Shown piece by piece: positions 15,401-22,235 of a stretch of DNA of 32,070 nucleotides. Source of the DNA: Myxococcota bacterium (lineage in GTDB: Bacteria > Myxococcota_A > Bradymonadia > UBA7976 > UBA1532); NCBI GenBank assembly GCA_018813065.1, contig JAHJCH010000280.1:1-32070 (forward strand), given 5' to 3'. Under the pieces are notes generated by a model that saw only the letters and a program-made list of their open reading frames with translations, was not told the DNA's origin and searched no databases. A program made the position numbers and the translations under genes. The first letter of the stretch is position 1. The number at the start of each line of letters is the position of its first letter.

Positions 15401-17731
15401 ATCATCGAGGCCGTCGATCCCTGCGGCGCCACCACGCGCTACACCCGCGACGGGCGCGGCAACGCCATCCGCGTCAAGCACCCTGATGGCCGCGAGACGC
15501 GCCAGCGCTTCAACGCCCAGGGCCAGCTGATCGCCCGGCTCGATCCAGACGGCGCGGAGCACCGCTACCGCTACGAAGGCGGGCTGCTCGTCGAGGAGAT
15601 CCACGACGAGCGCCGCGAGATCCTCCGCTATGACGCGCTGAAGCGGCTGATGGCGCGCGAGGTGGACGAGGCCATCACCCGCTACACCTACGATCCTGCG
15701 TGGCGGATCAAGGGGCTGGAGGGGCCGGGGGGCGCGCACCAGTGGCGCTACACGCCCAAGGGGGAGATCGCCGCCTACACGGACCCGCGTGGGCGTACTT
15801 GGCGGCGCGAAGTGGACGACATGGATCGCATCGTGGCGCGGATCACCCCCGAGGGGCGGCAGATCAAGACCACGCGAGGGCTCAACCAACACTACAGCGC
15901 CCACCTCGACGCCGAAGGGCGGGGTTGGCGCTATGACTACGACGGCCATGACCGGCTGATCCGCCAACGGGGGCCGCTTGGTGCGGTGACGCGCTATGAA
16001 CGTGACCGCGCGGGGCACCTCATCGCGGTCCACACCGACGATGGCGGGGGGCGTCGCTTTAAAAATGACGCGGCGGGGCGTCCGACGACGATCTCGCTCA
16101 AGCGGGGCGGCCAGATTCTCTACAAGCGCGACCCGTTGGGGCGGATCACCGAGGCCATCGAGCACCCGGAGGGCGGCGCGACGCGCCAGCGTGAGGGCGA
16201 GCCGGCCATGGGTGAGCGCCGCGCGGTCATGATCCGCGACGCCCTGGGCCGTGTGACCGCCGAATATGGCCCTCATGGGCTGATCAAGCAGCGCTTTGGC
16301 CATGACCAGCTCATCAGCGTCCAGCGCGGCGCGCTCCAACTCCAGATCAAGCACGATCCGCGCGGCGAGATCGTGGCGATCCAAGGCCCGACGGGCCAAT
16401 GGCGGCGGCAGGCGGGCGCGCTGATCTCCCCTGAGGGGGCGCTGCGGGCGCCGGTGGGCGAGGGCTGGCGGCTCCACGACGCGCGGGGCCGGGCGGGGCT
16501 CTACTACGGCTGCCTCCGCGACGCCGACGGCCTGGTGATCGAGGAGGGGCTGGCCGACGGCGAGCGCGCGCTGTGGCACCACGCCTACCAGCGCGACGAG
16601 GACGGGCGGCTGCGCGATCAATATGACGCGGCCAACAACCGGCTGATCGACGCGGCGATCTTCAGCGACGGCCAGCGGCTCACCCGCGACGCCTATGGGC
16701 GGGTCGAGCATGACGCCCAAGGCCGGGTGACCCTGCGCCACAGCGCCCAGGGGCCGCAGCGCCTGCGCTGGGACGATCTTGATCGGCTCATCGAGGTCGA
16801 GCAGCCCAACGGCGACGTGATCCGCTACACCTACGACGGGCTCTCCAGGCTCACCGACCGCGTGGAGGACCCGGTGCTTGGCCCGGTCACGCGGTGGCGC
16901 TTCCTTTGGCTGGAGAACCGGCTGGCGGGGGAGATCCGCCCTGACGGCACGGCGCTGACCTACATCTACCTCAGCATCGAGGACTTCACGCCCTGGGCGG
17001 TCCACGTCGAGGAGCTGACGGGCGGCGCGCTCTACGCGCTCCACGCCGACGCGCGAGGGGCGATCATCGCCGCCAGCGATGAGGCGGGGCGTGCCCGCTT
17101 CCTCGCCGAGTACAGCCCCTACGGCGAGGCCAAGATCCGCGATCGCGGCCTGGACGTGCGGCTGCGGCTCCAGGGCATGTGGGCCGATCCCACGACGGGC
17201 CTCTACCTCAACCGCTTCCGCTGGTACGCCCCGGAGTGGGGGCGCTACCTCACGCCCGATCCGCTGGGGATCAGTGGCGGCTTTAACGCCTTCACCTACG
17301 CGGGCAACGACCCCGTCAGCCGGGTCGATCCGCTGGGCCTCTCCCATAACCCCAAAGGATCGGGGGGCGATGAAGCCACCAACAACGTCGAGCCGCGCCA
17401 CGCGGTGGGCACGGAGCCGTTGGCTGAGAGTGATGGGCTAAACAAAGGTCACCTCAAGCGCCTTGGGGCGGGGCCGGAGTCGGTAGAGAAGCTGGCGACG
17501 AAGGCCGCCGAGGCGGAGGCCCACGGCTTCCCTCACGGCGTCTCAGTGCGCCTCAGCCACCGCCCCGAGTCGCCGCGCAGCCCGCACCGCTCAGCGCCCT
17601 ACCGCCAGGTCAGCGAGGCCTTTAAGGTCGAGCAGACCGGCGCTGATCCCAAGCACCACACGGTTCACCTGCCCAAGCCCGTCGATGAAGACGCCGCCGC
17701 GCTCTTTAACCGAATTTTCCATCCGAAATGA
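12428..17731 (+). CDS. Single-chain gp5/VgrG spike - PAAR-like - Rhs polymorphic toxin
   Basis: 1767 residues with a modular layout. Residues 8-90 are a gp5/phage-base-V OB domain (GRVKVRFPW, LGDEVLVLFERGD, IIGSLWNGQDAPP). About 105-350 form a repetitive beta-rich spike (SRSGHQLVFND, then short strands). About 355-430 and 515-570 are two PAAR-like Gly/Pro-rich tip segments. About 637-720 is the Rhs entry domain of DUF6531 type (DPVTGVLFDKQ, ELPGLLPLRIERNHNS). About 720-1580 are YD repeats (RYRYDAVGRLIESEG and many more) that build the cage. About 1580-1638 is the Rhs core, ending P-V-S-R-V-D-P-L-G-L, the PxxxxDPxGL self-cleavage box. The last 129 residues are the cargo tip. The gp27-like half of true VgrG is absent. 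No EagR, DUF4123 or other loader gene is beside it. The ATG has only a weak Shine-Dalgarno. Confidence 0.9.
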   Translation: MNSSRFPGAAVGLVTNLNDPEQQGRVKVRFPWLDDTQESFWCRVSATQAGKSRGNFIRPELGDEVLVLFERGDLHQPFIIGSLWNGQDAPPGPGNPDGKNDDKFFQSRSGHQLVFNDNSGGGSIQIHDSKAKLHTELDVPGQHIRLTADSGTINLRAPAGAVKMECVDLLIHSTKDTTIQAGGGNSVEVKGSRSYTAPSLTQSAGETLSITTPNLNVSCAVYSQVSGGTGVSFGSASAELSGGVEMEYNAPVTRTVTGKSTVKAKSFRTEQGGPSGPLNLNCGELSLTSRGATAMNAGGPIALQAAKVAIKAGTMLLGKDKDKGQSSDPMELLELVGGLVMLNPGMSTFSVTRSLDLIVGADFHNAAPTPATGGAPFPYMPHMFTNPIIVDTKPTVLVAGAPLACIGSAAVGVHMPVTPAPWAPIPITFRGLLTQAITAATLPSVMSAGEQVLALVRPNMAKADREALVTKGVEKLAGLAVDEGIEAAERYFTRAFPEFQNYGAFIGILMQLMPYPVANGSMSIGAHNVLAEDAPMSMGTMPFANSCSDVPIVPNAAAISIAPVQVGIDMSSILEQMVTQAVVGAVSMGVGKAADKLSEKLPVRIEAGVTPKFNNNRFELDFELGLSVPRVRQADCDAEGHPVDPVTGVLFDKQLDLELPGLLPLRIERNHNSMALLERWGGVCGLGWRLNIEPYMTLHLDGEGRKAKAYWLLHDDELRMQRLPWLEALGAWHELPKDRLEFCRADERLWDLRDRHGVTWRFEQPTEDHAEARLQRYFDRHDNAIVLHYDGDDARHPSGLTDTLGRRIKLRYEGRGLLTTLSLMDGEREVQVLRRYRYDAVGRLIESEGMSGHVRAFSYDEADRIITEREEGGYLWRFHYDALNRVTCTYGEDLHAWVELDYRPAAKSTRVKLWDGQSRVYVHDKAGRRVQLIDANGGVSERAYDDHGWLVKETDGEGNAITYERDEAGRLIKEQRPGGAVYTWRRDHRGDIIEAVDPCGATTRYTRDGRGNAIRVKHPDGRETRQRFNAQGQLIARLDPDGAEHRYRYEGGLLVEEIHDERREILRYDALKRLMAREVDEAITRYTYDPAWRIKGLEGPGGAHQWRYTPKGEIAAYTDPRGRTWRREVDDMDRIVARITPEGRQIKTTRGLNQHYSAHLDAEGRGWRYDYDGHDRLIRQRGPLGAVTRYERDRAGHLIAVHTDDGGGRRFKNDAAGRPTTISLKRGGQILYKRDPLGRITEAIEHPEGGATRQREGEPAMGERRAVMIRDALGRVTAEYGPHGLIKQRFGHDQLISVQRGALQLQIKHDPRGEIVAIQGPTGQWRRQAGALISPEGALRAPVGEGWRLHDARGRAGLYYGCLRDADGLVIEEGLADGERALWHHAYQRDEDGRLRDQYDAANNRLIDAAIFSDGQRLTRDAYGRVEHDAQGRVTLRHSAQGPQRLRWDDLDRLIEVEQPNGDVIRYTYDGLSRLTDRVEDPVLGPVTRWRFLWLENRLAGEIRPDGTALTYIYLSIEDFTPWAVHVEELTGGALYALHADARGAIIAASDEAGRARFLAEYSPYGEAKIRDRGLDVRLRLQGMWADPTTGLYLNRFRWYAPEWGRYLTPDPLGISGGFNAFTYAGNDPVSRVDPLGLSHNPKGSGGDEATNNVEPRHAVGTEPLAESDGLNKGHLKRLGAGPESVEKLATKAAEAEAHGFPHGVSVRLSHRPESPRSPHRSAPYRQVSEAFKVEQTGADPKHHTVHLPKPVDEDAAALFNRIFHPK
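17342..17728 (+). other. C-terminal toxin tip of the Rhs protein, family not recognised
   Basis: This codes for the 129 residues after the DPLGL cleavage box (residues 1639-1767). In Rhs proteins this part is the variable, released effector. The first 30 residues are a polar linker. The remaining domain has GHLKRLGAGPESVEKL, then HGFPHGVSVRLS, a Ser/Arg/Pro loop, VSEAFKVEQTG, KHHTVHLPKPV and a final ALFNRIF. Conserved-looking residues are His (several), Ser and the LPKP turn. I see no HNH, deaminase HxE/PCxxC, ADP-ribosyltransferase or lipase GxSxG motif, so no activity is assigned. Base composition stays GC-rich until the last about 50 bases. Confidence 0.65.
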
Positions 17732-18237
17732 TCTCACCTGCGCTCAAATTTGAGACAAACGCCATGCGGTTTCCTATTAATAATTTTGATCAGATTAACT
17801 TTGATCAATGGATCATCTTTGATTGGTATGACGGCATTGTACATGGAATTGCCAAAAGCCAACACGACCAAGCCTGGTACCGCCTGGCGCTCACGGCGTG
17901 GGACATCGAACAAGATGTTAAATTTTATGTAATCATACCTATTGACATCTCATATATTGAATCCCTTAAATCGCTCGTTAGTCCCATTGGAGAGGAGAAA
18001 AACTGGATTTTACCATCAGATGATCGCGCCCGAGCGCTGATAAAGTCGCTTGATCAAAACCTCTTAAAAAATGAGCCTCATCATATAGTTATATTAAAGA
18101 CAAGGAGCCTGGACGAGCAGGCCATCGCGATAAAACAGGTTGAGATAAAGACCATCATAAATAACATAGACTTGAATAAAGACATTGAAATGATACTGGA
18201 ACATTCCGTTCGCGATTTTGATATCATTTTTACTTGA
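17728..18237 (+). CDS. Probable immunity protein for the Rhs tip
   Basis: 169 residues, cytosolic, no signal peptide, family not recognised. It overlaps the end of the Rhs gene by 4 bases (ATGA) and is much richer in A/T than its neighbours, the usual pattern for immunity genes swapped together with toxin tips. The sequence is acidic with alternating strands: FPINNFDQINFDQWIIFDWYDG, a YRLALTAWDIEQDVKFYVIIPID stretch, and a C-terminal EMILEHSVRDFDIIF. An internal ATG at 17764 (MRFPINN) could be the true start; neither has a strong ribosome site, and coupling to the upstream stop favours 17728. The immunity role follows from position and composition only. Confidence 0.7.
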   Translation: MISPALKFETNAMRFPINNFDQINFDQWIIFDWYDGIVHGIAKSQHDQAWYRLALTAWDIEQDVKFYVIIPIDISYIESLKSLVSPIGEEKNWILPSDDRARALIKSLDQNLLKNEPHHIVILKTRSLDEQAIAIKQVEIKTIINNIDLNKDIEMILEHSVRDFDIIFT

Positions 18238-18242
18238 AAAAT

Positions 18243-18264
18243 CGATATTAAATCGATAATATCG
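18243..18264. repeat. Inverted repeat between the two immunity candidates
   Basis: CGATATTA (18243-18250) and TAATATCG (18257-18264) are perfect complements with a 6-base loop. The repeat begins 6 bases after the stop of the first small gene and lies about 16 bases before the AGGAG of the second. No T-run follows, so it is a weak terminator at best. It could be an operator or mRNA hairpin. Confidence 0.45.
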
Positions 18265-18291
18265 CGCAGATGAAAATGAAAGGAGCCTGCC

Positions 18292-18816
18292 TTGAATGAG
18301 AATGGGTTCGAGCTTTATCCTATTGAGATAAAAACACAAGAAAACAGCTACTACTTAATACTTCAAGGCAACCACGACGAGATGAGTGACCTCTATCTCG
18401 TAGAAGATGATCATTTAAAGGTATTTGACAGCTTAGATGCGCTCCTTGAATTTGCGGAAGAGGAAGAAATCGAGTTCGATGTTGAAGACCCCATCCTGAT
18501 CGATCTCGAGATCAGCCAGCGTTGGGCGCGGCGCCTTGACGCCACGATGGACCACCCGGCGCTGCTCAACGCTTGGACCCTGTTTGGGGACATCACGCGG
18601 AGCTTAGAGGGCCGCGCGGAGCTTGAGCTGCTGCGCCAAGCCCAAGCCAAGCACCAGGCGCTGTATGACTACCTCTTCACCCAAGCCATGCCAAAGAGCC
18701 TCGCCCATGCCAGCGTGGAGCCGGTTGAGGCGCTCAGCCCCACGCAGCGCCTCAACCTCAGCCGGCTGATGCAGCTTGGCGTCAAGATCATCGAAGGCGT
18801 GCTCAAGTCGCGTTGA
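18292..18816 (+). CDS. Small acidic protein, second immunity candidate
   Basis: 174 residues, not recognised. The start is TTG at 18292, set by AGGAG 6 bases upstream; the nearby ATGs at 18270, 18276 and 18296 lead to immediate stops or another frame. The N-terminal part (about 1-65) is AT-rich, acidic and strand-forming: YYLILQGNHDEMSDLYLVED, then FDSLDALLEFAEEEEIEFD. From about codon 65 the DNA turns GC-rich and the protein becomes helical (HPALLNAWTLFGDITRSLEG, LNLSRLMQLGVKIIEGVL). It lies 54 bases after the first immunity candidate and overlaps the convergent tcdA by 14 bases. It could be immunity to the same tip, an orphan immunity gene, or an accessory protein. Confidence 0.65.
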   Translation: MNENGFELYPIEIKTQENSYYLILQGNHDEMSDLYLVEDDHLKVFDSLDALLEFAEEEEIEFDVEDPILIDLEISQRWARRLDATMDHPALLNAWTLFGDITRSLEGRAELELLRQAQAKHQALYDYLFTQAMPKSLAHASVEPVEALSPTQRLNLSRLMQLGVKIIEGVLKSR

Positions 18817-19531
18817 GGAGCCCACGCAGGACCACCGAGGCGGCGGCCAAGCCAAAGGCGCCCGTCACCGTGGCGAAGGTGCCCCGCACAGCCTCGCCGC
18901 CCTCCTCCGCCAAGACCACCGGATCGGGCAGCTGCGCCCGCTCATCGCTGAAGACCGCCGGGATATGCCAGCGCCGGTTACCAGGGAAGCCATGATCTCG
19001 CCGCAGCCGCCTACGCAGCACCGCCCCGAGGCGATCATCATGGGTTTGAGTGAGATCCGTCACCCGCACTCGCGTCGGATCAAGGCGCCCGCCGGCCCCC
19101 ATTGAGGACACCAGGGGCAAGCCCAGCGCCTTACAGGTGGCGATGAGGTGACACTTCTCGGCCACGCTGTCGATGGCGTCGATGACATAATCCACCTCGC
19201 CTTCAAGCAGGCTCGGCCCCTCGGTGAGCGTGTAGCGCGCGGCGTGCGGCTCGACGAGCATCGTGGGGTTGATGTCGTGGAAGCGCTCGGCGAGCACCGC
19301 CACCTTGGCGCGCCCCACGGTCGAGTACAGGGCGGGCAGCTGTCGGTTGATATTGGTGGGGCAGACCACATCGAAGTCCACCAAGCTGAGGCGCCCGATC
19401 CCCGCGCGGGCCAGGGCCTCTGCGGCGAAGCCACCGACCCCCCCCACGCCGAAGATCACCACCCGCGCGCCTTGAAGGCGGCGGAGGCCATCATCACCCA
19501 CTAAGCGGCGTACGCGGCTGAGGGATCTCAT
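18803..19531 (-). CDS. tcdA: TcdA, tRNA threonylcarbamoyladenosine dehydratase (ThiF/E1 family)
   Basis: 242 residues. TcdA uses ATP to cyclise t6A37 of tRNA to ct6A. The nucleotide-binding loop is GVGGVGGFAAEALARAG (about 28-44), followed by LVDFDVVCPTNINRQ, the hallmark of the TcdA branch of E1-like enzymes. GRAKVAVLAERFHDINP supplies the Lys near the ATP. VDYVIDAIDSVAEKC and SSMGAGGRLDPTRVRV are also typical. It lacks the C-terminal hydrophobic extension of E. coli TcdA. AGGAG stands 5 bases before the ATG, which also overlaps the tatD-like stop by 4 bases. A YciO/Sua5-type protein related to t6A precursor synthesis is encoded 13 kb away at 5256-5867. Confidence 0.88.
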   Translation of the reverse strand: MRSLSRVRRLVGDDGLRRLQGARVVIFGVGGVGGFAAEALARAGIGRLSLVDFDVVCPTNINRQLPALYSTVGRAKVAVLAERFHDINPTMLVEPHAARYTLTEGPSLLEGEVDYVIDAIDSVAEKCHLIATCKALGLPLVSSMGAGGRLDPTRVRVTDLTQTHDDRLGAVLRRRLRRDHGFPGNRRWHIPAVFSDERAQLPDPVVLAEEGGEAVRGTFATVTGAFGLAAASVVLRGLLNAT

Positions 19532-20337
19532 CTCATCTCCTGTGGCAGCTCAAAGAGCGCCTTGATATGCGCGGTGCTGCGATCCAAGACCGCGCGGGTC
19601 TGCTCCGCGCGCAGGGTGGCCACCGCCGCCGCGATCCAGACCAGCGCGCTGGGCGAGTTGGGCTGATCTGGCAGCCACGCTGGGGGCTGATCGGGGCTAT
19701 CCGTCTCGATCATCAGGCGATCGGCGGGGATCGCCACGGCGGCGCGGCGCAGCTTGCGGGCCTGCGGATAGGTCACCGCGCCGGAGAGGCTGAGGTAGAG
19801 GCCGATCTTGGCGTAATAAGCGGCCTCATCGACGCTCCCGGAGAAGGCGTGGACCACGCCACGGCGTGGAGGGCCGTCTTGCTTAAAGATCGCCATCACC
19901 TCCGCGTGGGCGCGCACGACGTGGAGGATCACGGGCAGGTCCAGCGCGCGGGCCAGGTCGAGTTGACGGCGAAATACGGGCCGCTGAGGCCCTAAATCCC
20001 AGCGCTTATCCAAGCCGATCTCACCGATGGCGATGGGCTTGACTGAATATTCTTTCACCTGCCGCTCCAGCCAGGCCTCTAGGCCGGGCTCAGCCTCGGC
20101 GGCGTGGCCGGGGTAGAGGCCCACGGCGCGATAACAGTTGGGCGTCGCCTTACAGATTTTGCTCTGACGTCGGGGATATCGGCTGGTCACGTCAGGGATG
20201 ATAAAGCCGCTGACGCCCATCCCCTGGGCGGCCTTAACCACGCGCATGGCCTCATCAAACCACGCACGACCTTGCCTTGATAAGGGGGACGATTCGGGCA
20301 GCAAGCGATCCAAATGGGCGTGCGGATCAATCCACAT
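19528..20337 (-). CDS. TatD-family metal-dependent hydrolase (DNase type)
   Basis: 269 residues from the chosen start. TatD proteins are TIM-barrel metal hydrolases, several with 3'-5' DNase activity. The metal ligands are all visible: H6-x-H8 (DPHAHLD), E106 (GEIGLD), H139 (VILHVV), H163 (VVHAFSG) and D213 (ETDSPD). The family starts just before the HxH strand, so ATG 20337 (MWIDPHAHLD), which has GAGG 4 bases upstream, is preferred. ATGs at 20349 and 20367 would add 4 or 10 residues and have no ribosome site. It overlaps the end of the transglutaminase gene by 11 bases and the start of tcdA by 4, so the three are probably one transcript. A short insertion (RQSKICKATPNC) follows the first barrel strands. 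Confidence 0.87.
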   Translation of the reverse strand: MWIDPHAHLDRLLPESSPLSRQGRAWFDEAMRVVKAAQGMGVSGFIIPDVTSRYPRRQSKICKATPNCYRAVGLYPGHAAEAEPGLEAWLERQVKEYSVKPIAIGEIGLDKRWDLGPQRPVFRRQLDLARALDLPVILHVVRAHAEVMAIFKQDGPPRRGVVHAFSGSVDEAAYYAKIGLYLSLSGAVTYPQARKLRRAAVAIPADRLMIETDSPDQPPAWLPDQPNSPSALVWIAAAVATLRAEQTRAVLDRSTAHIKALFELPQEMR

Positions 20338-21928
20338 CTGGCCTCGCATCGGAGCGCGCCGCGTCATGGCCGGGCTGAGGGGCGGTCACGGCGATGATCT
20401 GATAGCGCCCGAGGGGGGTTGAGGCGGGTATCTTGGCCATAATGTGGTATCTGCCCTGTGCGTTTGTCGAGGAAGATGCACCCAAGGGCAGCGGCGGCAG
20501 CTCAGGGGCCATCAAGAAGACCTGGACGCGGACCCCTTCGAGGGGGATTTGGCTGTCGGCGTCGCGGACGACGCCCGTCAGCGGCGCGTCGAGGGCAGCG
20601 CCGCGCAGCGCGCTCGTCGCCAGGCTGGGGAGATCGAGCGTGACGACCACGGCGCGGGCGCGCTCCCCGCTCGTGCGGTGGCCGCGCGCGGGGATCTCCA
20701 CCTCAGCGGCGGCGCCGAAGGGCCCCGACTCGGGCTGGAGCGTGACCGCGCCGCCCCCTGTGGGCGAGGCGGTGGGCGAGGCGGTGGGTGAGGCGGTGGG
20801 TGAGGTCGTGGGTGAGGCGGTGGGCGAGGCAGGAGAGGGCGCCTCACCGCCGTGGATCTCCAGGTTGAGCGGCGCGCCGCCCAGATCGACGCGCCGCCAG
20901 CGGTGATCTGGGGCCAGGACCTCGACGAAGGCGTGTACCTCGTTATAGACAACGCGGGTGGGCACGCCCGCCGCGCGGGCGGTCAAGGCGAAGGCGAAGG
21001 CGCGGTGACGGCAGACCCCGCGCTGATTGAGGGCCAAGGCCCGATAGCGCGCCCCCACCTCCGCCTCCGATGAGGGCGCCACCTCAAAGGCGCCGAACCA
21101 CGCCGTCAAGCGCGCCAGGCCACGATCAAAAGGATCATCGGGGCGCACTTCGAGGGCATCGAGGACCTCAACGGCGGCGACGGCGATCTCTGGGGGGAGC
21201 TGAGCGGCGGGGTGCGCGGCGTTGATCGACAAGGCCACGTTGCCCGCCAACGGCGGCTCAAAGTAAGCGCGATCCGCGTCCACGAGCAGCCGCAGCGTGA
21301 TCAGCCCCGTGTGATCAGCGTAGACCGAGAAGTTATCATCGCCATCCCGCGTGAAGCGCAGCCGCGTGGGGGGATCGGCCTCGGCGATGAGCACGCGCAT
21401 ATCTGGGCTGACGGACGGCAGCGGCTGAGGACGATGGCGTTGAAAGCGCAGCGTCAAGCGCGCCCGAAAGCGCGCGCGGCCACGCTCTTCGGTGGCTGTC
21501 GGGGGCGGCCCGACGGGCACAGCCACCTCCCCCCCGCTGAGGATCAGGCGCTCATCGGCCAAGACCACCCCAAAGGCCGTGTCCCGCCGCAGCGGGGCGA
21601 TGGAGGGCTCAAAGATCACCCCATAGCGCGGGCTGTCGCTCTGATCCGTGGCCATATCGGGTTGAGCCTCATCGAGGCGGTTGATCCGAGGCGGCGTTGA
21701 GGGGGCGTCCATGGGCGAGCTTGTCGGCGAACCCGGCGGCGAACCCGGCGGCGAACCCGGCGGTGAACCCGTGGCGGAGCCCGTCGGCGCTGATCGCGCC
21801 TCAGCGCGGACCTGGGCGCTGATCTCAGCCAAGAGGCTGGGCGGGATGAACTCATGTTGAGGGGCCTCAGCGTGGGCCCAGGCGGGGGCGAGGAGCGCCC
21901 ACAGGCCGATCTCTTTGGCGAAGCGCAG
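20327..21928 (-). CDS. Secreted transglutaminase-like protein with Ser/Pro linkers
   Basis: From the start favoured here it has 533 residues. A cleavable signal peptide (RFAKEIGLWALLAPAWAHA), then an SPPG-repeat linker (about 52-70), a beta-rich domain (about 100-240), a transglutaminase-like core with the triad C306 (GVCRHRA), H332 (VHAFVEV) and D348 (RVDLGGA), an SPTA-repeat linker (about 365-390), and a C-terminal carboxypeptidase-regulatory-like beta domain (TGVVRDADSQIPLEGVRV, NAQGRYHI). The usual reactions are protein cross-linking, deamidation or cysteine proteolysis in the envelope. Start: the first ATG/GTG/TTG is TTG 21832, which would cut off the signal peptide. The in-frame stop is at 21965, and between the two only CTG 21928 gives a sound signal peptide. 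Frame, linkers and triad are certain; the start is not. Confidence 0.75.
   Translation of the reverse strand: MRFAKEIGLWALLAPAWAHAEAPQHEFIPPSLLAEISAQVRAEARSAPTGSATGSPPGSPPGSPPGSPTSSPMDAPSTPPRINRLDEAQPDMATDQSDSPRYGVIFEPSIAPLRRDTAFGVVLADERLILSGGEVAVPVGPPPTATEERGRARFRARLTLRFQRHRPQPLPSVSPDMRVLIAEADPPTRLRFTRDGDDNFSVYADHTGLITLRLLVDADRAYFEPPLAGNVALSINAAHPAAQLPPEIAVAAVEVLDALEVRPDDPFDRGLARLTAWFGAFEVAPSSEAEVGARYRALALNQRGVCRHRAFAFALTARAAGVPTRVVYNEVHAFVEVLAPDHRWRRVDLGGAPLNLEIHGGEAPSPASPTASPTTSPTASPTASPTASPTGGGAVTLQPESGPFGAAAEVEIPARGHRTSGERARAVVVTLDLPSLATSALRGAALDAPLTGVVRDADSQIPLEGVRVQVFLMAPELPPLPLGASSSTNAQGRYHIMAKIPASTPLGRYQIIAVTAPQPGHDAARSDARPDVD
20760..20831. repeat. 12-bp tandem repeat, six units, coding
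   Basis: Units of the form GTGGGYGAGGCG follow each other six times with few changes. On the minus strand they encode Ser-Pro-Thr-Ala steps that link the catalytic core to the last beta domain of the transglutaminase-like protein. Because the unit is a multiple of 3, copy-number change keeps the frame. Confidence 0.85.
21726..21773. repeat. 12-bp tandem repeat, three exact units plus one degenerate, coding
   Basis: GGCGAACCCGGC occurs three times exactly, followed by GGTGAACCCGTG; the flanks are further decayed copies. On the minus strand it encodes Gly-Ser-Pro-Pro steps just after the N-terminal helix of the transglutaminase-like protein. It has the same period as the other linker repeat of this gene but a different sequence. 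Confidence 0.8.
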
Positions 21929-21932
21929 GGCG

Positions 21933-22115
21933 TTACTTGGGATCTGCGTGGAAGACGATCCGCGTCACCGCGCCTTCGTGGCTGATGCGACAATGCTGGA
22001 AGAACTCGGAGACGGTGAGCCCCAGGCTCTCGCGGTGGGTGTACCAGAAGTTCAGCGCGCGGCGCTTGGCGAGGTGCGGGCTCAGACCGTTAAAGACCAG
22101 GTTATGAGACGGCAT
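21933..22115 (-). CDS. Small protein of 60 residues, unknown function
   Basis: The start is well supported: AGGAGG lies 5 bases before ATG 22115 (a GTG one codon earlier is less likely). The protein begins MPSHNLVFNGLSP and continues with RRALNFWYTHRESLGL, EFFQHCRISHEG and a final VTRIVFHADPK. It is basic, with His in several places and one Cys, and has no signal peptide or membrane segment. I do not recognise a family. The stop (21933-21935) lies 4 bases before the CTG proposed as start of the transglutaminase-like gene, so the two may be translationally coupled. It is the first gene of the presumed run to tcdA. Confidence 0.65.
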   Translation of the reverse strand: MPSHNLVFNGLSPHLAKRRALNFWYTHRESLGLTVSEFFQHCRISHEGAVTRIVFHADPK

Positions 22116-22235
22116 CACATCCTCCTGTTGGGTGAGGGTGGACGCGCGCCGGGGTTCAGATCGCGGACACCCTCTTAGTCTGTTTGAGGGCGCGAGTGCG
22201 CCCCGCTCGACGAACCAAATTGGCTCTTGGCGCGG

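Noticed and set aside
13649..17401. 1250-codon open frame on the minus strand across the Rhs gene
   Set aside because: It is the mirror of the GC-biased YD-repeat codons. It has no domain pattern, is Arg/Gly/Val/His-rich, and lies fully inside a well-supported gene.
20760..20831. Short repeats that might be CRISPR-like
   Set aside because: The 12-bp units are contiguous, without spacers, in frame, and encode a Ser/Pro linker.
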